A DNA stretch of 46,425 nt from Gryganskiella cystojenkinii (Eukaryota > Mortierellomycota > Mortierellomycetes > Mortierellales > Mortierellaceae), in NCBI GenBank assembly GCA_015852425.1, contig JAAAIG010000177.1:5504-51928 (forward strand), written 5' to 3'. Positions 21,129-33,366 of this stretch are shown here, piece after piece (position 1 is the stretch's first letter; each line of letters opens with the position of its first letter). A program made the position numbers and the translations under genes. Below the pieces are notes generated by a model. The model saw only the letters and a list, made by a program, of their open reading frames with translations, ran no database searches and was not told the origin of the DNA.

Positions 21129-22793
21129 ATGCCCTCTCTTCCTCTCATCAACTATGAAGAGGGCCTCATCCTCCTTCCAGACGCCGATATCATGACCAAG
21201 AGAGCCATCAACCAAAACTCGCGCTCGCCTGTCCTCTTCCACAAACGCCATGGACCCGGCTGGCAGGCCATGCGTGCTCACCAACGAGGAGGACATCGCC
21301 ATCACTCAAAGTCTGGAGGTGAGAAAGGTCATCATCACTCTGGTGGCGGCGGTCACAGTCATAGCTCAGAGAGTCATCATCACAAATCTGGTTCTGGACA
21401 TAGTCATAAGGATCAGCATAGCTCAGGAAAGCACGATGAACACGATGACAAAAAATCGAATAAGCACCATGGATCTGAAGAACATGAGCACGAACACAGT
21501 GACTCGGATGACCACAAGAAGAGCGAAGGCGGCAGCAAGTCCAAAGATGATGGCAAGTCCAAAGATGACAACAAATCTAAAGAGAACGGGAAGTCCAAAG
21601 ATGATGGCAAGTCCAAAGATGATGGCAAGTCCAAAGATGATGGCAAATCCAAAGATGATGGCAAATCCAAGGGCTCTGAACATAAAGTCGGCAGCGACGA
21701 CAAGCGCCCTGTCGGCTCTGGCCCTGACTCTGGCTCCAGCCCCGGCTCCGGTGACAAGCCCGGACAGCACAAAGGAGGCGATAATGGCAGTGGCAAAGAT
21801 AATAGCAGCCCTCCAAGCAAAGGTGTGACTGGCGGTAATGGCAGTGGTAAAGATACTAGCAGCCCTCCAAGCAAAGGCGTGACAGGTGGCAGTGGCAGTG
21901 ACAATGGCAAGACTGGAGACTACGGAGCGGACGGTCAGGGGTTCCAACATGGAGAAAAGCCTGGTGTACCCGGTGCTGAAGTCAAACTTCCCGGTCATGG
22001 CGGCGAAACTCGAACCCCTCGTCCAGCAGATCCCAATAGTAGCACCCCTGCCAAGAAGGATTCGCTTGCACCTCCACCGAACTCCAAGGCGATACCGGGA
22101 ACACCTTTCTTCAACAATGCTGGATCCGCCATGGCACCTCCCTTAGACCCTGCCGCCTCGGCTGGAAAGGTCGTCTCTGGAATGCCACCACCTTCGTTGC
22201 CCTCATCCTCAGAACCTCTCGACGACGACAAGTCGTTTGGACCCAAGGTAATCGCGTACACGTTGATTCCCTTGACCTTGATAGCAGGATTGGTCTACGG
22301 TGTAATTGCATACCGTCGTAGGAACCGTCGTCGTCAACTTCGCCGTCGTGTTCAGGATGATGGTGAAGCTGCGGCGGCTGCTGCGACCACTTTGCCGAGC
22401 AACGGAGATGATGATACTTCCTCTGTCATGAGCGAGGTCAGTTACCGTCCTCCAGCTCCTTTTACAAGCGAAGTTGACGTGACAACCGAGAGTCTCCAGA
22501 ACCAAAACCCGGATGTCGTGGCTGGTAGTGATGCACCCCATTTGATCTCGGCCCCCAAGCGCGATGAGACGCACACAGGTGATTACCAGGATTATTCGCA
22601 TGTCTGTCAGGCTCAGATCTTGGGCAAGAAATGCACAAACCACAGCATTAGCTGTTTTGTTGCGTTGAATCACAGTTCGGCTGGGTTGAATGCCACAGCT
22701 GCGGTGCGTCCTGCACCAGGACCGAACGCGAATGCAATTCCGGCTTTGGCCACCGTATCGGCGAAGACTGAAGAGGATACATTGAATCCTTGA
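21129..22793 (+). CDS. His/Lys-rich single-pass membrane protein, unknown function
   Basis: One 554-residue frame. Residues about 45-140 are His-rich (HRHHSKSGG, GHHHSGGGGHSHSS, EEHEHEHSD), then come eight KSKDDG-type units, then two copies of an 18-residue GSGKD-SSPPSKGVTGG unit, then a Pro/Gly-rich stretch. A single helix, VIAYTLIPLTLIAGLVYGVIAY (about 374-395), is followed by a strongly basic stop-transfer RRRNRRRQLRRR and a tail of about 145 residues. This looks like a type I surface protein with a metal-binding or charged ectodomain, but the N-terminus (MPSLPLINYEEG) is not a signal peptide. Either the start is in an unrecognised upstream exon or insertion is by the internal helix. The tail lacks a known domain. 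Confidence 0.7.
   Translation: MPSLPLINYEEGLILLPDADIMTKRAINQNSRSPVLFHKRHGPGWQAMRAHQRGGHRHHSKSGGEKGHHHSGGGGHSHSSESHHHKSGSGHSHKDQHSSGKHDEHDDKKSNKHHGSEEHEHEHSDSDDHKKSEGGSKSKDDGKSKDDNKSKENGKSKDDGKSKDDGKSKDDGKSKDDGKSKGSEHKVGSDDKRPVGSGPDSGSSPGSGDKPGQHKGGDNGSGKDNSSPPSKGVTGGNGSGKDTSSPPSKGVTGGSGSDNGKTGDYGADGQGFQHGEKPGVPGAEVKLPGHGGETRTPRPADPNSSTPAKKDSLAPPPNSKAIPGTPFFNNAGSAMAPPLDPAASAGKVVSGMPPPSLPSSSEPLDDDKSFGPKVIAYTLIPLTLIAGLVYGVIAYRRRNRRRQLRRRVQDDGEAAAAAATTLPSNGDDDTSSVMSEVSYRPPAPFTSEVDVTTESLQNQNPDVVAGSDAPHLISAPKRDETHTGDYQDYSHVCQAQILGKKCTNHSISCFVALNHSSAGLNATAAVRPAPGPNANAIPALATVSAKTEEDTLNP
21537..21674 (+). repeat. Eight 18-bp KSKDDG repeats
   Basis: Seven 18-bp units plus a 12-bp partial, encoding KSK-DDG/DDN/ENG and finally KSKG. 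Units 4-6 are nearly identical at the DNA level, so copy number likely varies. Confidence 0.9.
21786..21893 (+). repeat. Two 54-bp coding repeats
   Basis: Tandem copies at 21786-21839 and 21840-21893 encode GSGKDNSSPPSKGVTGGN and a near-identical second unit. Confidence 0.85.
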
Positions 22794-23162
22794 GAAAACA
22801 TCCCACGCCGCGTCGAGTCTTCATGTTCTCCAGACATACACAATTTGCATAGATCTGCTCTCCTTTTTCATGACCTCGTTTTCCCCCCTCCTCTAATAGT
22901 ACATATCAATACGCATAATAGCAAATCAAAGCTCGCCCTAGAAAATCATAAAAACAAAAGCAATACGTAGCATGATCACACCATTCTCTAGAATTCTTGA
23001 GACCTGAAAAATATTTGTTCTTTTTGGATGGGGACAATGGTGGTATATGGTTACAATGCGAAAGGGGGGGAGGAAAGTAAACGAAAATAAAAAAGGCAAA
23101 CGAAAAAAAAGGGAAAAACGGAAACATGGAAACATGAATAGAATGGCATTTTCTTTTCTTTC
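22794..23162. other. Convergent 3' flank
   Basis: Between the stop of the His-rich protein and the stop of the minus-strand RasGEF gene. AT-rich, with A-rich blocks at 23085-23120. No gene is seen. Confidence 0.5.
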
Positions 23163-26100
23163 TTATAAGCGGTCGTTTCGAGTACTCTTTCGAAAGAAGG
23201 ACAACTTTTTGGATTTTGCTGGTATGGCACTGTTGTTGTCGTCCGAGTTGGAGATCCCTCCATGGAAAAGACCTTTGGCACTACTACCACTCGTTCTCTG
23301 ACCTGCAGCGCCTCCTGCAGCCGATACTGAGGGCCGACGGGGTTCGATCGCGAGCGATTTACGATAGCTTCGATCCTGATCCAGACTCTCTGTACATTTA
23401 TGGAGGATATAGTCACGAATCTTTGGGACCTCCCAGAGTTCATACTCGTTCTGGAGATCACCGAATTGCTGGACTTCTCGAGCGAGGAGAAAGAACCGGG
23501 TGTAGCGGAGGAGTTTTCGGGTTTGCACCGGCATTGGTGTATTAGGCTCCTGAGCGGTTGTCTTTGTTGTTGTAGTGGTTTTGGTGGTGGTGATGGAGGA
23601 GGCCGAGGCGCGGTTTTGGTTTTGTTGGGAAGTCGAGAGCTGTGATTGTTGTTGTTGTTGTTGTTGTTGTTGGGAACCACCGACGGGGACTTCCTTGTAG
23701 AGAGAGTTTCCGTCTTCGATGAAGGAGATGTTTGAAAGGAACATGCCTAATGTAACGAAATAAAAGACAGACAATGAAGAATAAAGAACGAAAAGTCAGC
23801 TTCAAGTTGATACGATAGACCATATCAAAAAGCAATTGTCAACAACGGGACAAACAACATACCAAGGAAGGGGATACAGGGGCCAGTGACCGTCTTGATC
23901 TTGGCTCGAAGGACAGCCGAATTGGAATCTGTAGAGACGATCCGTTTGAGTTGCGCCCAGCGTTCGTAATAGGCCTTGCTGACGCTCTATTTTTTTTTAA
24001 AAAAAAAGGTGTATGGTGAGAAAATAGTGCGGACAAATCCTAGATGGACAGATTACAATCCTTTGCTATCCCTTCCAGATCTTTACCTCCCAGGTGTTGT
24101 TGAGTCGCTTGACAGCACTGGATTCGATCGCAGAGTTGATGGTCATCAGGGTATCAAAGTTTTGGAGCTTTAGGCACTCATCCGCGACATCTATCCAGTA
24201 CTTGATGGTCACAACACGCTTCTTGAGCTCGGGTTCGTCCACGATCGTATCCGTCACCCAAATTGTCATCTACGAAAGAAAAAAAAAGGTAAAGGATTAA
24301 GTATCGCTGATCATGTTTTTTTGTTGTCAAGGAGGAGGTCCAATTGTTTGAGAAAATAATCTTAGCGTCGGTATCTTTTTTTTTTTTTTTACCTTATTGC
24401 ACAGTTGAATCATCTTTGAACAATTTGGTCTCTCCTTAGTCAAGAGTTCCATCGGTGGAATCTCATTATAAAACTTCACAAACATGAACGTCAACTGTCT
24501 CGCCAACTCGATCGGTTTGATATCCGTAACGGGGACTTTCACCATCGTGACCTCGTTCGACAAAGCGTTCAACAACGCCTTGTTCATCTGAGGTGCAGGA
24601 GGACCGGCTCCACCACGACTGTATATACTGTCACGTTGAGCCGCCAGTCCTCCTCGTTTTGCGATCGGACCTCCCGCGGGGGTGGCACCATTGACTCCCG
24701 ATTGGGACACAGCTGCAGAGGAGGACTCCTTGAACGGCTTGAAACTACTCAAGCTGCTGTTGCTGTTGTGGTTGTTGTTGTTGGTAGAAGAGTTGGTGCT
24801 GATGATGCTGGCGATACTACTACTACTAACTCGGGACATGGTCGCGCTCGATGAGAATCCGTTTGCGCCGTTGCTGTTGCCGAAATCCTGAGGCGCACGC
24901 GATGTGGCCTTGCTCATGGTCGAGGGTTGTTGTTTGTTATTGTTGAGGCTACCATTGCTACCGCCGCTGCTACCGCTCCCCGGAAGACAGAGCGACTTAC
25001 GCTTATGCGACCATTGGTTCAACATGTCCAAGAGTCGACCTGCGGGTCCAGGCAAAGCAGACATCATCTCGTGTGCGACAAATTCCTTGATGGGCAAGAA
25101 CGCTTCCTTGTCCTTTTCTGAGATCCAAAACCGTTCGAACCAGGTTTTGATCGCTGTGTGAACTCTGTGTATATATATAAATGAAAAAGAACGCCATCAG
25201 TAAATGATCCCTAATCATGCCTATCCATCCATCCTTCATCAATTAAAAAAAAATCGTATCGTTTTTACCTCTTTTGAATACGCTCCTTTTTCTGCTGTGT
25301 CCAAATCACGCGTTCATGTTCTTTTAATCCCGGTGGGGGCTTTTGAACAAACCTCCGAATCAAATGGTTCACCAAGTCCTTGGGGGTTGTAAACAGCCTG
25401 AATGTAGTGAAAAAAGTGTTCAAAAACGTTGGTTCCGGTGCCGCCTTGTGGGACGTCAAGATCTCGATATAAGCCTCCAGGCTCGCCGCGGTCAAGTTGC
25501 CGTTGTCGGGGTTGTACAACACATCTTCAGGATCGTAATCATTGTCGAGGAACCACTCTAACTTCTCGTCCGATTCGTACAAGTGTTGGAGCGGTTGCTG
25601 TTGTTGAAGTTGCTGGTGCTGTGCCTGTTGAGGGGTTTGAGCCTGAGCCTGTTGGCGTTTAAACTCTGCGCTGACTCGCTTGGATCCAAACGAACCGACG
25701 GTTGGCGACACTTGACCAACACGACTCTGTCGAGGGCGATAAGGTGTGGGTCCACCCTTGACGGGCAAGATGACTGGAGGTGGGATCGCATTACTATCAA
25801 GAGAAATAGACCGTCGGGATTCCTGATGGTAATACTGTTGGCTCTTGTTCTTGAACGCTGGAGAAATGGGCCTTCGAGCTGTGGAGGTGGTGGTAGTCGG
25901 ATGATGTGCGATATCGGTCGCGACTGACAAACCCGACGTGGCCGATACTGAACTCTCTCGCCGTTGTTGACTCCGAAGAGGTCGCCGAGCTGACGCTGTA
26001 CCGTTGGTTCCATTACTGAAGTGACTGTTTCCTGGCGTCGATGCGATATTACTCTGATTTGCAAACGTCTGGACCCCTGGCGTGATCGGAGAGTTTAATC

Positions 26101-29100
26101 CAGCAAAAATATCGTCGTCCTTCGCGAATAATTCAGCCCGCAGTGCGTCCGCAATGATGTTTGATTTCGAGAGTCGCTTTTGAGCAATTGCCGCTGCAGC
26201 TTCGGATTTCTGACGTTGTTGGCGCGTGTTCGTCTCGGTGGAGTGGGTCGAGGTATTGTCCATTGATTTCCTGGGTAACCGAGAAGAACTCTCTGACCGG
26301 ATGGAGTGTTCGGATCCACGTCGGGTACCACCGCCACTGCTGGAGGCACTGAGACTTGTTACCGAGGTGTTGTTGCGGTTGTATCGACCCTCAACAAGGC
26401 TGCCGTTACTGCTACTCGCGGAATATTTCGAGGACACAAATTTGCCATCCGAAGAACCGAAACGAGGACTCGACGAAGTGATGTTGGGTGACAAGGGTGA
26501 GGTCCTGGCCAACCGACGCGAGGACTCCAGTCGAGGTGAAGGCTGAACGGGACTTCTGGCTCGGGTCATGCCTCCGGGCCTGGGGATCAATCCTGCACGC
26601 TGGCTCGCAGTCATTGTGGTCGTTGTCGAAATTGTAGGAACAGAGATCGGTGCTGTCACTGGAGTCCTGGCTCGAGTCGTGACGGTCGGAAGAGTGACGC
26701 CCAAACCGATGACAATCGGTGCTGAAACCATATGGTTGTCTCTGTAATACCGATTTCCGGTGCCATTGGACCGAACACCACTGTTGGTGCTCATTCCAGA
26801 CTTTGAAGTCGTGTCAGAGGACAGTGTTTCAGGACTATCTTTCACGGTGAAGCTCTCAGTCAACATGGTAATCGGTGCCGAATGCATGATGATAGTCTCG
26901 AGTTGTGAGGGCGTTACGGGATCGACGGTCATGGTCATTATTGACGACTTTGCTGCAGATATGCCATCCTCCATTGTATCGGTCTCGCCTGGTGTCGATA
27001 TCCGCTGCAGATCCAAGTATGAGAGCGGGGACTCTGAAAAAAACGAGAGCGTGACTTTTCGTTCAGCCTCCTTGATCGCGCCATCGAGCTCCCAGAGCGA
27101 CCTATCCTGTTCACGTTCTTCTTCCTCTTCTTCTTTTCCTTCCTTCTCTCGCATGAATACTTGTTCCTCGCTTTCTTTTACCTCGACCTTGTAGTTTTCA
27201 TCAATCGTAGAAGAGCTGGCTCTGAATCTCTCGCGAACACTGGCCGTGCGCATGACACCTTTCCCGTTCGAGAACTGGACCGCATCCTTGACCGCATCCT
27301 CTTCCTCCAGGACCGTCAACCCGTACATCGCCTCTTTAGTCAGACTCAAAATCATGTCGTCTAGTGGTGAGACCCGACCACTCGAGATCACGACTGCAGA
27401 GTCATGGCCGACTCGATATTGTTGCTGCTGGTCATCCTGTATAAATTCGAACGCGTCGTCGTATCGAGCCTCCGGGTCGAGTAAACTATAGCCACTGTTG
27501 TCGATCGGGTAATTTTGCTCCATCGCTTGACGTCTATAACGATCACTGAGAGAGTTCAGAGAGTTGAATTTCCGGTTCGTAGAAGTGGTCATTTGTTGCT
27601 GTTGTTGTTGTTGCTGAAGCGTAGGGTCCAATCTTGCGGGAACTGGGGCTGTATTCCGAGAAGAGACATTGTTTCCGCTGAACTTAGTGGTGGTAGGAGG
27701 TCGAGGTGGTTGCTGGTCATAATAGTTGTCGAATCCCTGAGGGATCATTCCAGTGTCGGAAGGTTGCAGTGTCAATGTCGTGGTCGAGGAGGAGGGCGAA
27801 ATAGACGAAGCCGAGGTCGGTCCGGAGCCTGCGGTCGAAATTGAGTTGTTGCGGGAGGTGCTGTTGCTGCTGAGCGAATCGACCCTGGGCAACTTGTGCG
27901 CAGTCGTCGACATGGCGGACTGGACAATCGCCGAGATGGAGGAGACCGGTGTCGCTGGTGTCGTGACCGTCGAGAGAGGTGAGAGTGGTCGATCCAGACT
28001 AAACGACGACCGGTTCTTGGACCGGGACTGACTCCTCGCTGGGGGTTCCAGATCTGCGAGATGTTTTAACAGGATCGAGGCCATTGTCATCAACCTGTTC
28101 AAGATTTCTTCAAAAGATCGGTTCCTGTGCGTCCCTTGCTCGTTCTCGGATTCCAGGACTTGGATATACTCGAATAATTCCGTCAGGGACAACGAGAGTT
28201 GAACTTTGTGATTCGCGTGCTCTTCCTCTTCCTTGATATTGGTCCGGGTCCTCATTTCCTCTGAACTCGCGAGCAACATCTCAACGGCTTGACCGCATTG
28301 CAATGTCGTCCTCAAGATTTGCCCGAGATCGGAATAACCGGTCCTGCCGTTAAGACACTCCATGTATTCGGACAAGAGAAACTCTACAGACTTTTTCGCA
28401 GTGGCGTGTTTTTGAAGGTGTTCGGCTTTCCACTGTCGGACCGCGTTAAAGGATTTGAAACCCTTGGCAGAGTTGGCTCGAGAGACACGTCGTCTGGGTG
28501 TGTGTGGTCGTCCAGCTAGATATGGCGACGATGAACCCATTTCGATCTCGGTTCCGGTCAAGAGTGCTACCTCCATGGGTCCGACATTCGGGGATCCGAT
28601 CCCTGTGACGAGTCCTCCCAGCCCTCCAGACGTTCCAAACGTCGTCTCGGCCATGATCCTCAATCCAATCTCGGTCGCACATGACGTGAAATCCGTGATG
28701 CCCTTCAAGACTCTGTTGCCAAGCGCGACCAATTTTTCGGTCGCCAGCTGTCGTTGCCTCGCCGTCGTCGGTGACTGAGATCCATTGGCCACGCGACATT
28801 TGGCGTAAAGGTTCCCCAAGGCGCGAAGCATCGTCTGTCTTGACCGCGCCAACTCTGGATAACTCCTGAGGACTTTGGATTCCCGGCCGATCGTGTCCGT
28901 GAAACCCAAAAGAGATTTCACACAGGCAAACATGTTGGCAACGATGGGTTGATACTTCGAGATCTCGTTCTGAGCGATCGCGTCCCGTAATTCACGAACA
29001 TGCAATGCGACCTCGGAGACGAAATCTGAATACGCATAAGAAACATCCGTGTGGTTGAGACTGATAGTCGAGCTCGAGGACATGTGGCCACCACCGATTT

Positions 29101-30570
29101 GTTGCTGGTAAAAGAATGGGGTATCCCGACCTCCAGCAGCACCTCCGTTAGCTGTCGTTTCCAAGTCGATCGTCGAGTCGGATTCGTAACTTGCGGCGGA
29201 GGCGATGGCTGCTGCCCTGGGTCCTGGGGTCGCAGCCCTTCCCTTGGTTGATTTTACCGATTGTGGCCCGCCTATTGATGGGGCGATGGACGATGCTGGA
29301 GAGGCTGTGGACTGGGGCATGGAGAGGTGGCTGGGTGGGAAGGCGAGCTGTCCACCACGGTTACGCCCTGATGTTGTAGTTGGATTATGATGATGTTGTG
29401 TCCAGTCTAAAGGATGAAGTTGTATTTGATGTTGATGATGATGATGTTGTTGTTGCTCCTCTGATATCCGTAGATGATGCTCCGTTATCACCGTTGATGA
29501 TGAAGAGATGACGGGTTCGCCCAAGAACTGAGTCTCTACGCCATCCAGTCCGGACCTGATTTGGTCATAATCTTCAGATGTGATCTAGTATAAAACCCGA
29601 GGTGAGTTTTTTTTTTAAAAAAGAGGGTGTGGGAGGGCAATGTGAGTTTGTTTTGTTTTGTTTTGAACGGTTCGTGGATGTGGTTCTGGAGAGCCAACAT
29701 CCAAAAACAACGGCATTTTTTTTTAAAAACTTCTCTGGTTGTGGTGCGTGGGAGCTGGGAGGGGCTTTTATTTACAGACGTGGGTCGTGAATGTTGTTGC
29801 TGGTGATACTATGGTTGCACAAAAAAAAAAAAGGTAAGAAAAAGAGAACAAGACGCAAGAAAGCGAAAAACAAAAAAAAGGAAGAGACGTTTCAAAAGTT
29901 ATCCTTCCAAGCTCCTCTTTCTTTCATCTCACCCCTCCCTTATTCATGCGCGACGTTAGCAAATAATGCAGGAAGGAGCGAGGGAAAAGCAGCAAAAATA
30001 AAAGGCAAGAGTATATACGAAGCAGAGAAGCAACAAGGTAACGAAGTGGCAATGTTGAACATAGTGAAAAAGCCAGTGAGCCAGTAAAAGCCAAAAAAGA
30101 AAGTCGGCAACCAAAAAAACTTCCGAAAAAAACGAGAGCAGGTCATAACATTCTCCAACCACAGCGCTTGATTTTCTTGAACTTACTTCGGCATCCTCTT
30201 CTTCTTCCTCGTCTTCATCGTCTTCGTCGTCAAACACCGGGGCTTGGACCCTTTCGACTCTGTTGCTGGGGAACCAACCCCGGCCGTGTTCACTCTCGCC
30301 TAACCACCACCCAGACTCCTCACAGTGGCGGACAACAATATATTGAGATTGTTTAAACGCCAAATGTCCCTGACTGTCTGCATGGTAATCGACCGAAGGC
30401 TGATAGTCGTGCAGGGCTCGGACAATAAAGTCAACATGAGGTACCGGGGGATGGGGTTGTGGTGGGGACAGAGAGGAAGCAGCTGTTGTTGTCGAACTGG
30501 ACGAGAGGTGCTTGTTGCCGCTGCTGATGCTACTGCTGATGCTACTGCTGCTGATGCTACCACTGCTCAT
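23163..30570 (-). CDS. CDC25: SH3-domain Ras guanine nucleotide exchange factor (Cdc25-like)
   Basis: Activates Ras by GDP release, upstream of adenylyl cyclase or MAPK in fungi. Six exons, 30187-30570, 25269-29584, 24393-25164, 24087-24269, 23863-23986 and 23163-23746, give 2120 aa in consistent phase. An SH3 domain lies at about 47-112 (VRALHDYQP, WWLGE, RGWFPSNRVE), as in yeast Cdc25. The long middle is Ser/Thr/Gln-rich. The RasGEF N-terminal (REM) module spans about 1450-1620 (YNPDNGNLTAASLEAYIEIL, FLNTFFTTFRLFTTPKDLV). After a Ser/Asn-rich insert of about 150 residues comes the catalytic domain: IELARQLTFMFVKFYNEIP, DEPELKKRVVTIKYWIDVADECLKLQNF, VKRLNNTWE, and GPCIPFLGMFLSNISFIEDGN. A Q9 run and a basic Ser-rich tail end it. 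Upstream of the ATG the frame is open but has no other ATG. Identity firm; length of disordered parts depends on the assumption that exon 2 holds no hidden intron. Confidence 0.93.
23646..23672 (-). repeat. CAA trinucleotide repeat (Q9) in RasGEF
   Basis: Nine TTG units on the plus strand encode nine glutamines between two strands of the catalytic domain, after KEVPVGGSQ. Confidence 0.9.
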
Positions 30571-33366
30571 AGCGGCAGTATCATCGGACGTCGACAGGGG
30601 CGACAGTTTTCTTTGGGATGCAGAAATAGGGCAGAGAGTGTGGGGGAGGGGGAGAACAGGTGTGGGATATTGATAGATTCAGATATGAAGGGGTGAGGAA
30701 AGTGGTTAGAGAAAAGGGTTTGGGGTGGTGTGCTACTATGCTAGTGTATGTGAGAGGGACAGAAAAAGAGGAAGCGTTAAAGACAAGGAGAGTTGAGTCT
30801 GGACTTGGTTACGATGATGATGATGATGGACGGATAGATGGTGGTCGTAGCGGGTTGACCTGCAAGGGGTTGATGGGGAGGGGAGGGGAGGGGTGGGGGA
30901 TGTCTGTCCTGTTCCTGTTGAAGTGTTGTTCGTGTTTCTCAGGTCCCAATTGCAAAAAAAAAGAGAGGGAAAAGGATAAAAAGAAATTGAGAAAGAAAGA
31001 GAAGAACGGAAAGGGTGGTTTGTGCGGTGCAGTGACAGATAAAAAAAAAAAAGGACAGTCCAAAGTTTTTGTGCAGCGAGGGAGGAAAGGGGTGCAGGGT
31101 ACAAGAAGACTCTTTCTCTGCGCTTGTTCTCTTTCTCTTTCTCGCTCCCAATTGGAGATCAACAGAAAATCAGCAAAAAGTTGGACCACAAGCCCACAAA
31201 GGAATACACAAGAAAAAAGGGATGTCAAGGTGGGACGAAGAAGACTGGGCGCAAGACACGCAGACGAGGGCGAGTCGTGTCCTTGTTGTGTTCGTCTTCC
31301 TTTTCTGCGGGATTTGTTCGAATGAGTTGTTCGTGCTGTTAAAACAATAAAACCGCGCGAGAGTGAAAAGAGAGAGATGAGACGGGTGTGTTTGATGAAA
31401 AAGAGAAGAGTACGGTAGCAAGTAAGCGTATAAAAAAAGGAGTGGCGATGAGGGGGTTAAAGAGTGAGGGCGGAGACGGAGAGAAAAAAAAAACAGGAGG
31501 AAGAAGTAAGAGAGAATAGAGGGAGTGTATAAAGACAGAGAGTGTGGGAGGCGAAAACGAACGAAAAAGTTAGGATTGAATGAAAAAGAGAAAAATGAAA
31601 AAGAGAAACGAACAAGTTGAAAACGAAGATCATTCGAGGGAAGCAGAGGGGTGCTACAAGGAGATTCATAAGATATCACACCCGGACGACCTGTAAAAAA
31701 TCCATATTCTGTTCTCTGTGTCCAGTGCTCTTTCTGTTGGTGTCAAGTCCTGGAACCACGAATGAACTCTCTTTGCAACTCTGTATGCAAGCGAAACAGT
31801 ACGTCTGTTGATTATGCATGTTTTTAAAAAGGTACTGTACGAAACTTCAAACAGGCGTGTTCGTTGGAAAATGAATTTTTTGATAATGAGATGAACGACC
31901 AAAAAGCAAGCCCGCAGGGGGTGCAGAAAAAGAGCAACGGAAGAAGGATGATGAACCAAACGGTCGACCAGGAGAGAGGGAAAGCAAAGCTTTGTTATGC
32001 ATGGTGAGATAGAGTAGGTAGGGGATCGGAAACATGAATAGACGTTGGAATTGGGGGGTAGGGGCGACATGGTTCTTCATTTTTTATCTTGTCGCTAGTT
32101 GAAAAAATTGATAGTGAACAAAAAAGGCGCACCGTTACCAGTGTCAGCCATTGCAGTGTCGCACCTTAAATAGAATTTGCATGGTTACGATGGCTCACTA
32201 ATTCACTATTTGTCTTTCCCGCCACTATGCGAGTCTGATCCACCAACCCTTGTTTTTTTTTTTTGTAATCCTTAGTAGTAAAAGAGCCTTACCAATGACC
32301 TGGATTTTGTTCGGCGAATGTAAAAAAAGAAATTTCTCTTCAAAGAACCATCGCTGGGTCGATCTTCCGACAGATCGCAATGAACACTGCTGCATCACTC
32401 TATTCTAGGTTCTTCAGTCACAGCCAAAAAAAAAAAAAAGGTTCCTGATTTTCGGTGGCTGGTCGACAGCCACGGCATGGCATGATATGGCTGTTGTGCC
32501 AATGTCGTTGCCATGTACCTCTGTTACGAATGCCTAATAAATCTGATTTTATTACCCTAAAAATACTCATTCAACCGACGGTCCAGACATCACGCGCAAC
32601 GGTGCCTTTGGCGCCAATGGACCACGCGTCCCTTGTGCTCACACAAGCGCCTTTTTCTTGCCTCTAGTAGTGCGTTGCGAATGTATTGACTGAGAAATCT
32701 CCTTCGGCCGAGGAAAGTAAGAGGAGAGAGGCGAAGACAGTGAGAAAAAAAGGCAGGAAAAGAGTGTCAGGCTTCTTTTGGTTCCCTTTGCTTTTTTCAG
32801 TTTTCCTGAATCTACCCGTCTTTTATTTTCTCCTTTTGCAAAAATCATGCAACAAAGACGTTAGGATGCAAGTTGGGTGTTTTGTTTATGCGCATGTTTT
32901 TGAAAGAAGAATGAACCCGCCAAGGGCAAAATTGTTCTTTCTCTTCTCCCTGTTGACAACCCCCAGGCCTGTTTCTGATCTTCATCTCCCTTTACTCCTT
33001 TGTCCCCCCGTTGACCTTGTTATTTTCCCTCCAAGATGTTTTGTCAATTGCGGTCAATTTGTTGCTCCGCCTTCAGCACCACCACCATCACCGACAACAA
33101 CATCAACACCACCCCCTTTCTCTCCTCTGTACGCCTCCTGAGATTTTGATATGCTCCGTGCTTTCGTGTTTTGCGCGAAAGCAAAAAAAAGGGTTTTGGG
33201 ATCGTGTCACAGATTTTGAGTCAAACGAGATGATAGTCACAATCGTCTTGGCAATAAGAGAAAAGAGCTTTGTTTTCCCCCTTCTCACTCTCTCCCCCAT
33301 CCCCCCATTAGCACTTTGAATAGCCCTTCATTTTTTTCGAAACACAAGTACATTTTGTCTCACCAA
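30571..33366. other. Long intergenic region; purine/pyrimidine-asymmetric RasGEF leader
   Basis: About 2.8 kb without a recognisable gene. From about 30960 to 31640 the plus strand is strongly purine-rich (GAAAAAGAGAAA-type), so the RasGEF-sense strand is a long pyrimidine tract. The rest is mixed sequence. Minus-strand frames at 31170-31679 and 30809-31228 are only the translation of this tract (Phe/Ser/Leu-rich). The right end (32900-33360) is the pyrimidine-rich leader of the cyclo-ligase gene. Confidence 0.55.

Noticed and set aside
21537..21674. Regular 18-bp repeats considered as a CRISPR-like array
   Set aside because: No unique spacers; units are contiguous, in frame and coding, and the genome is eukaryotic.
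21413..21998. Long minus-strand frames rich in Leu/Pro or Ile/Phe
   Set aside because: They are complements of the repetitive KSKDDG and GSGKD coding repeats.
30809..31679. Minus-strand frames upstream of the RasGEF
   Set aside because: Composition simply reflects the pyrimidine tract (Phe, Ser, Leu, Pro); no domain and no splice logic.
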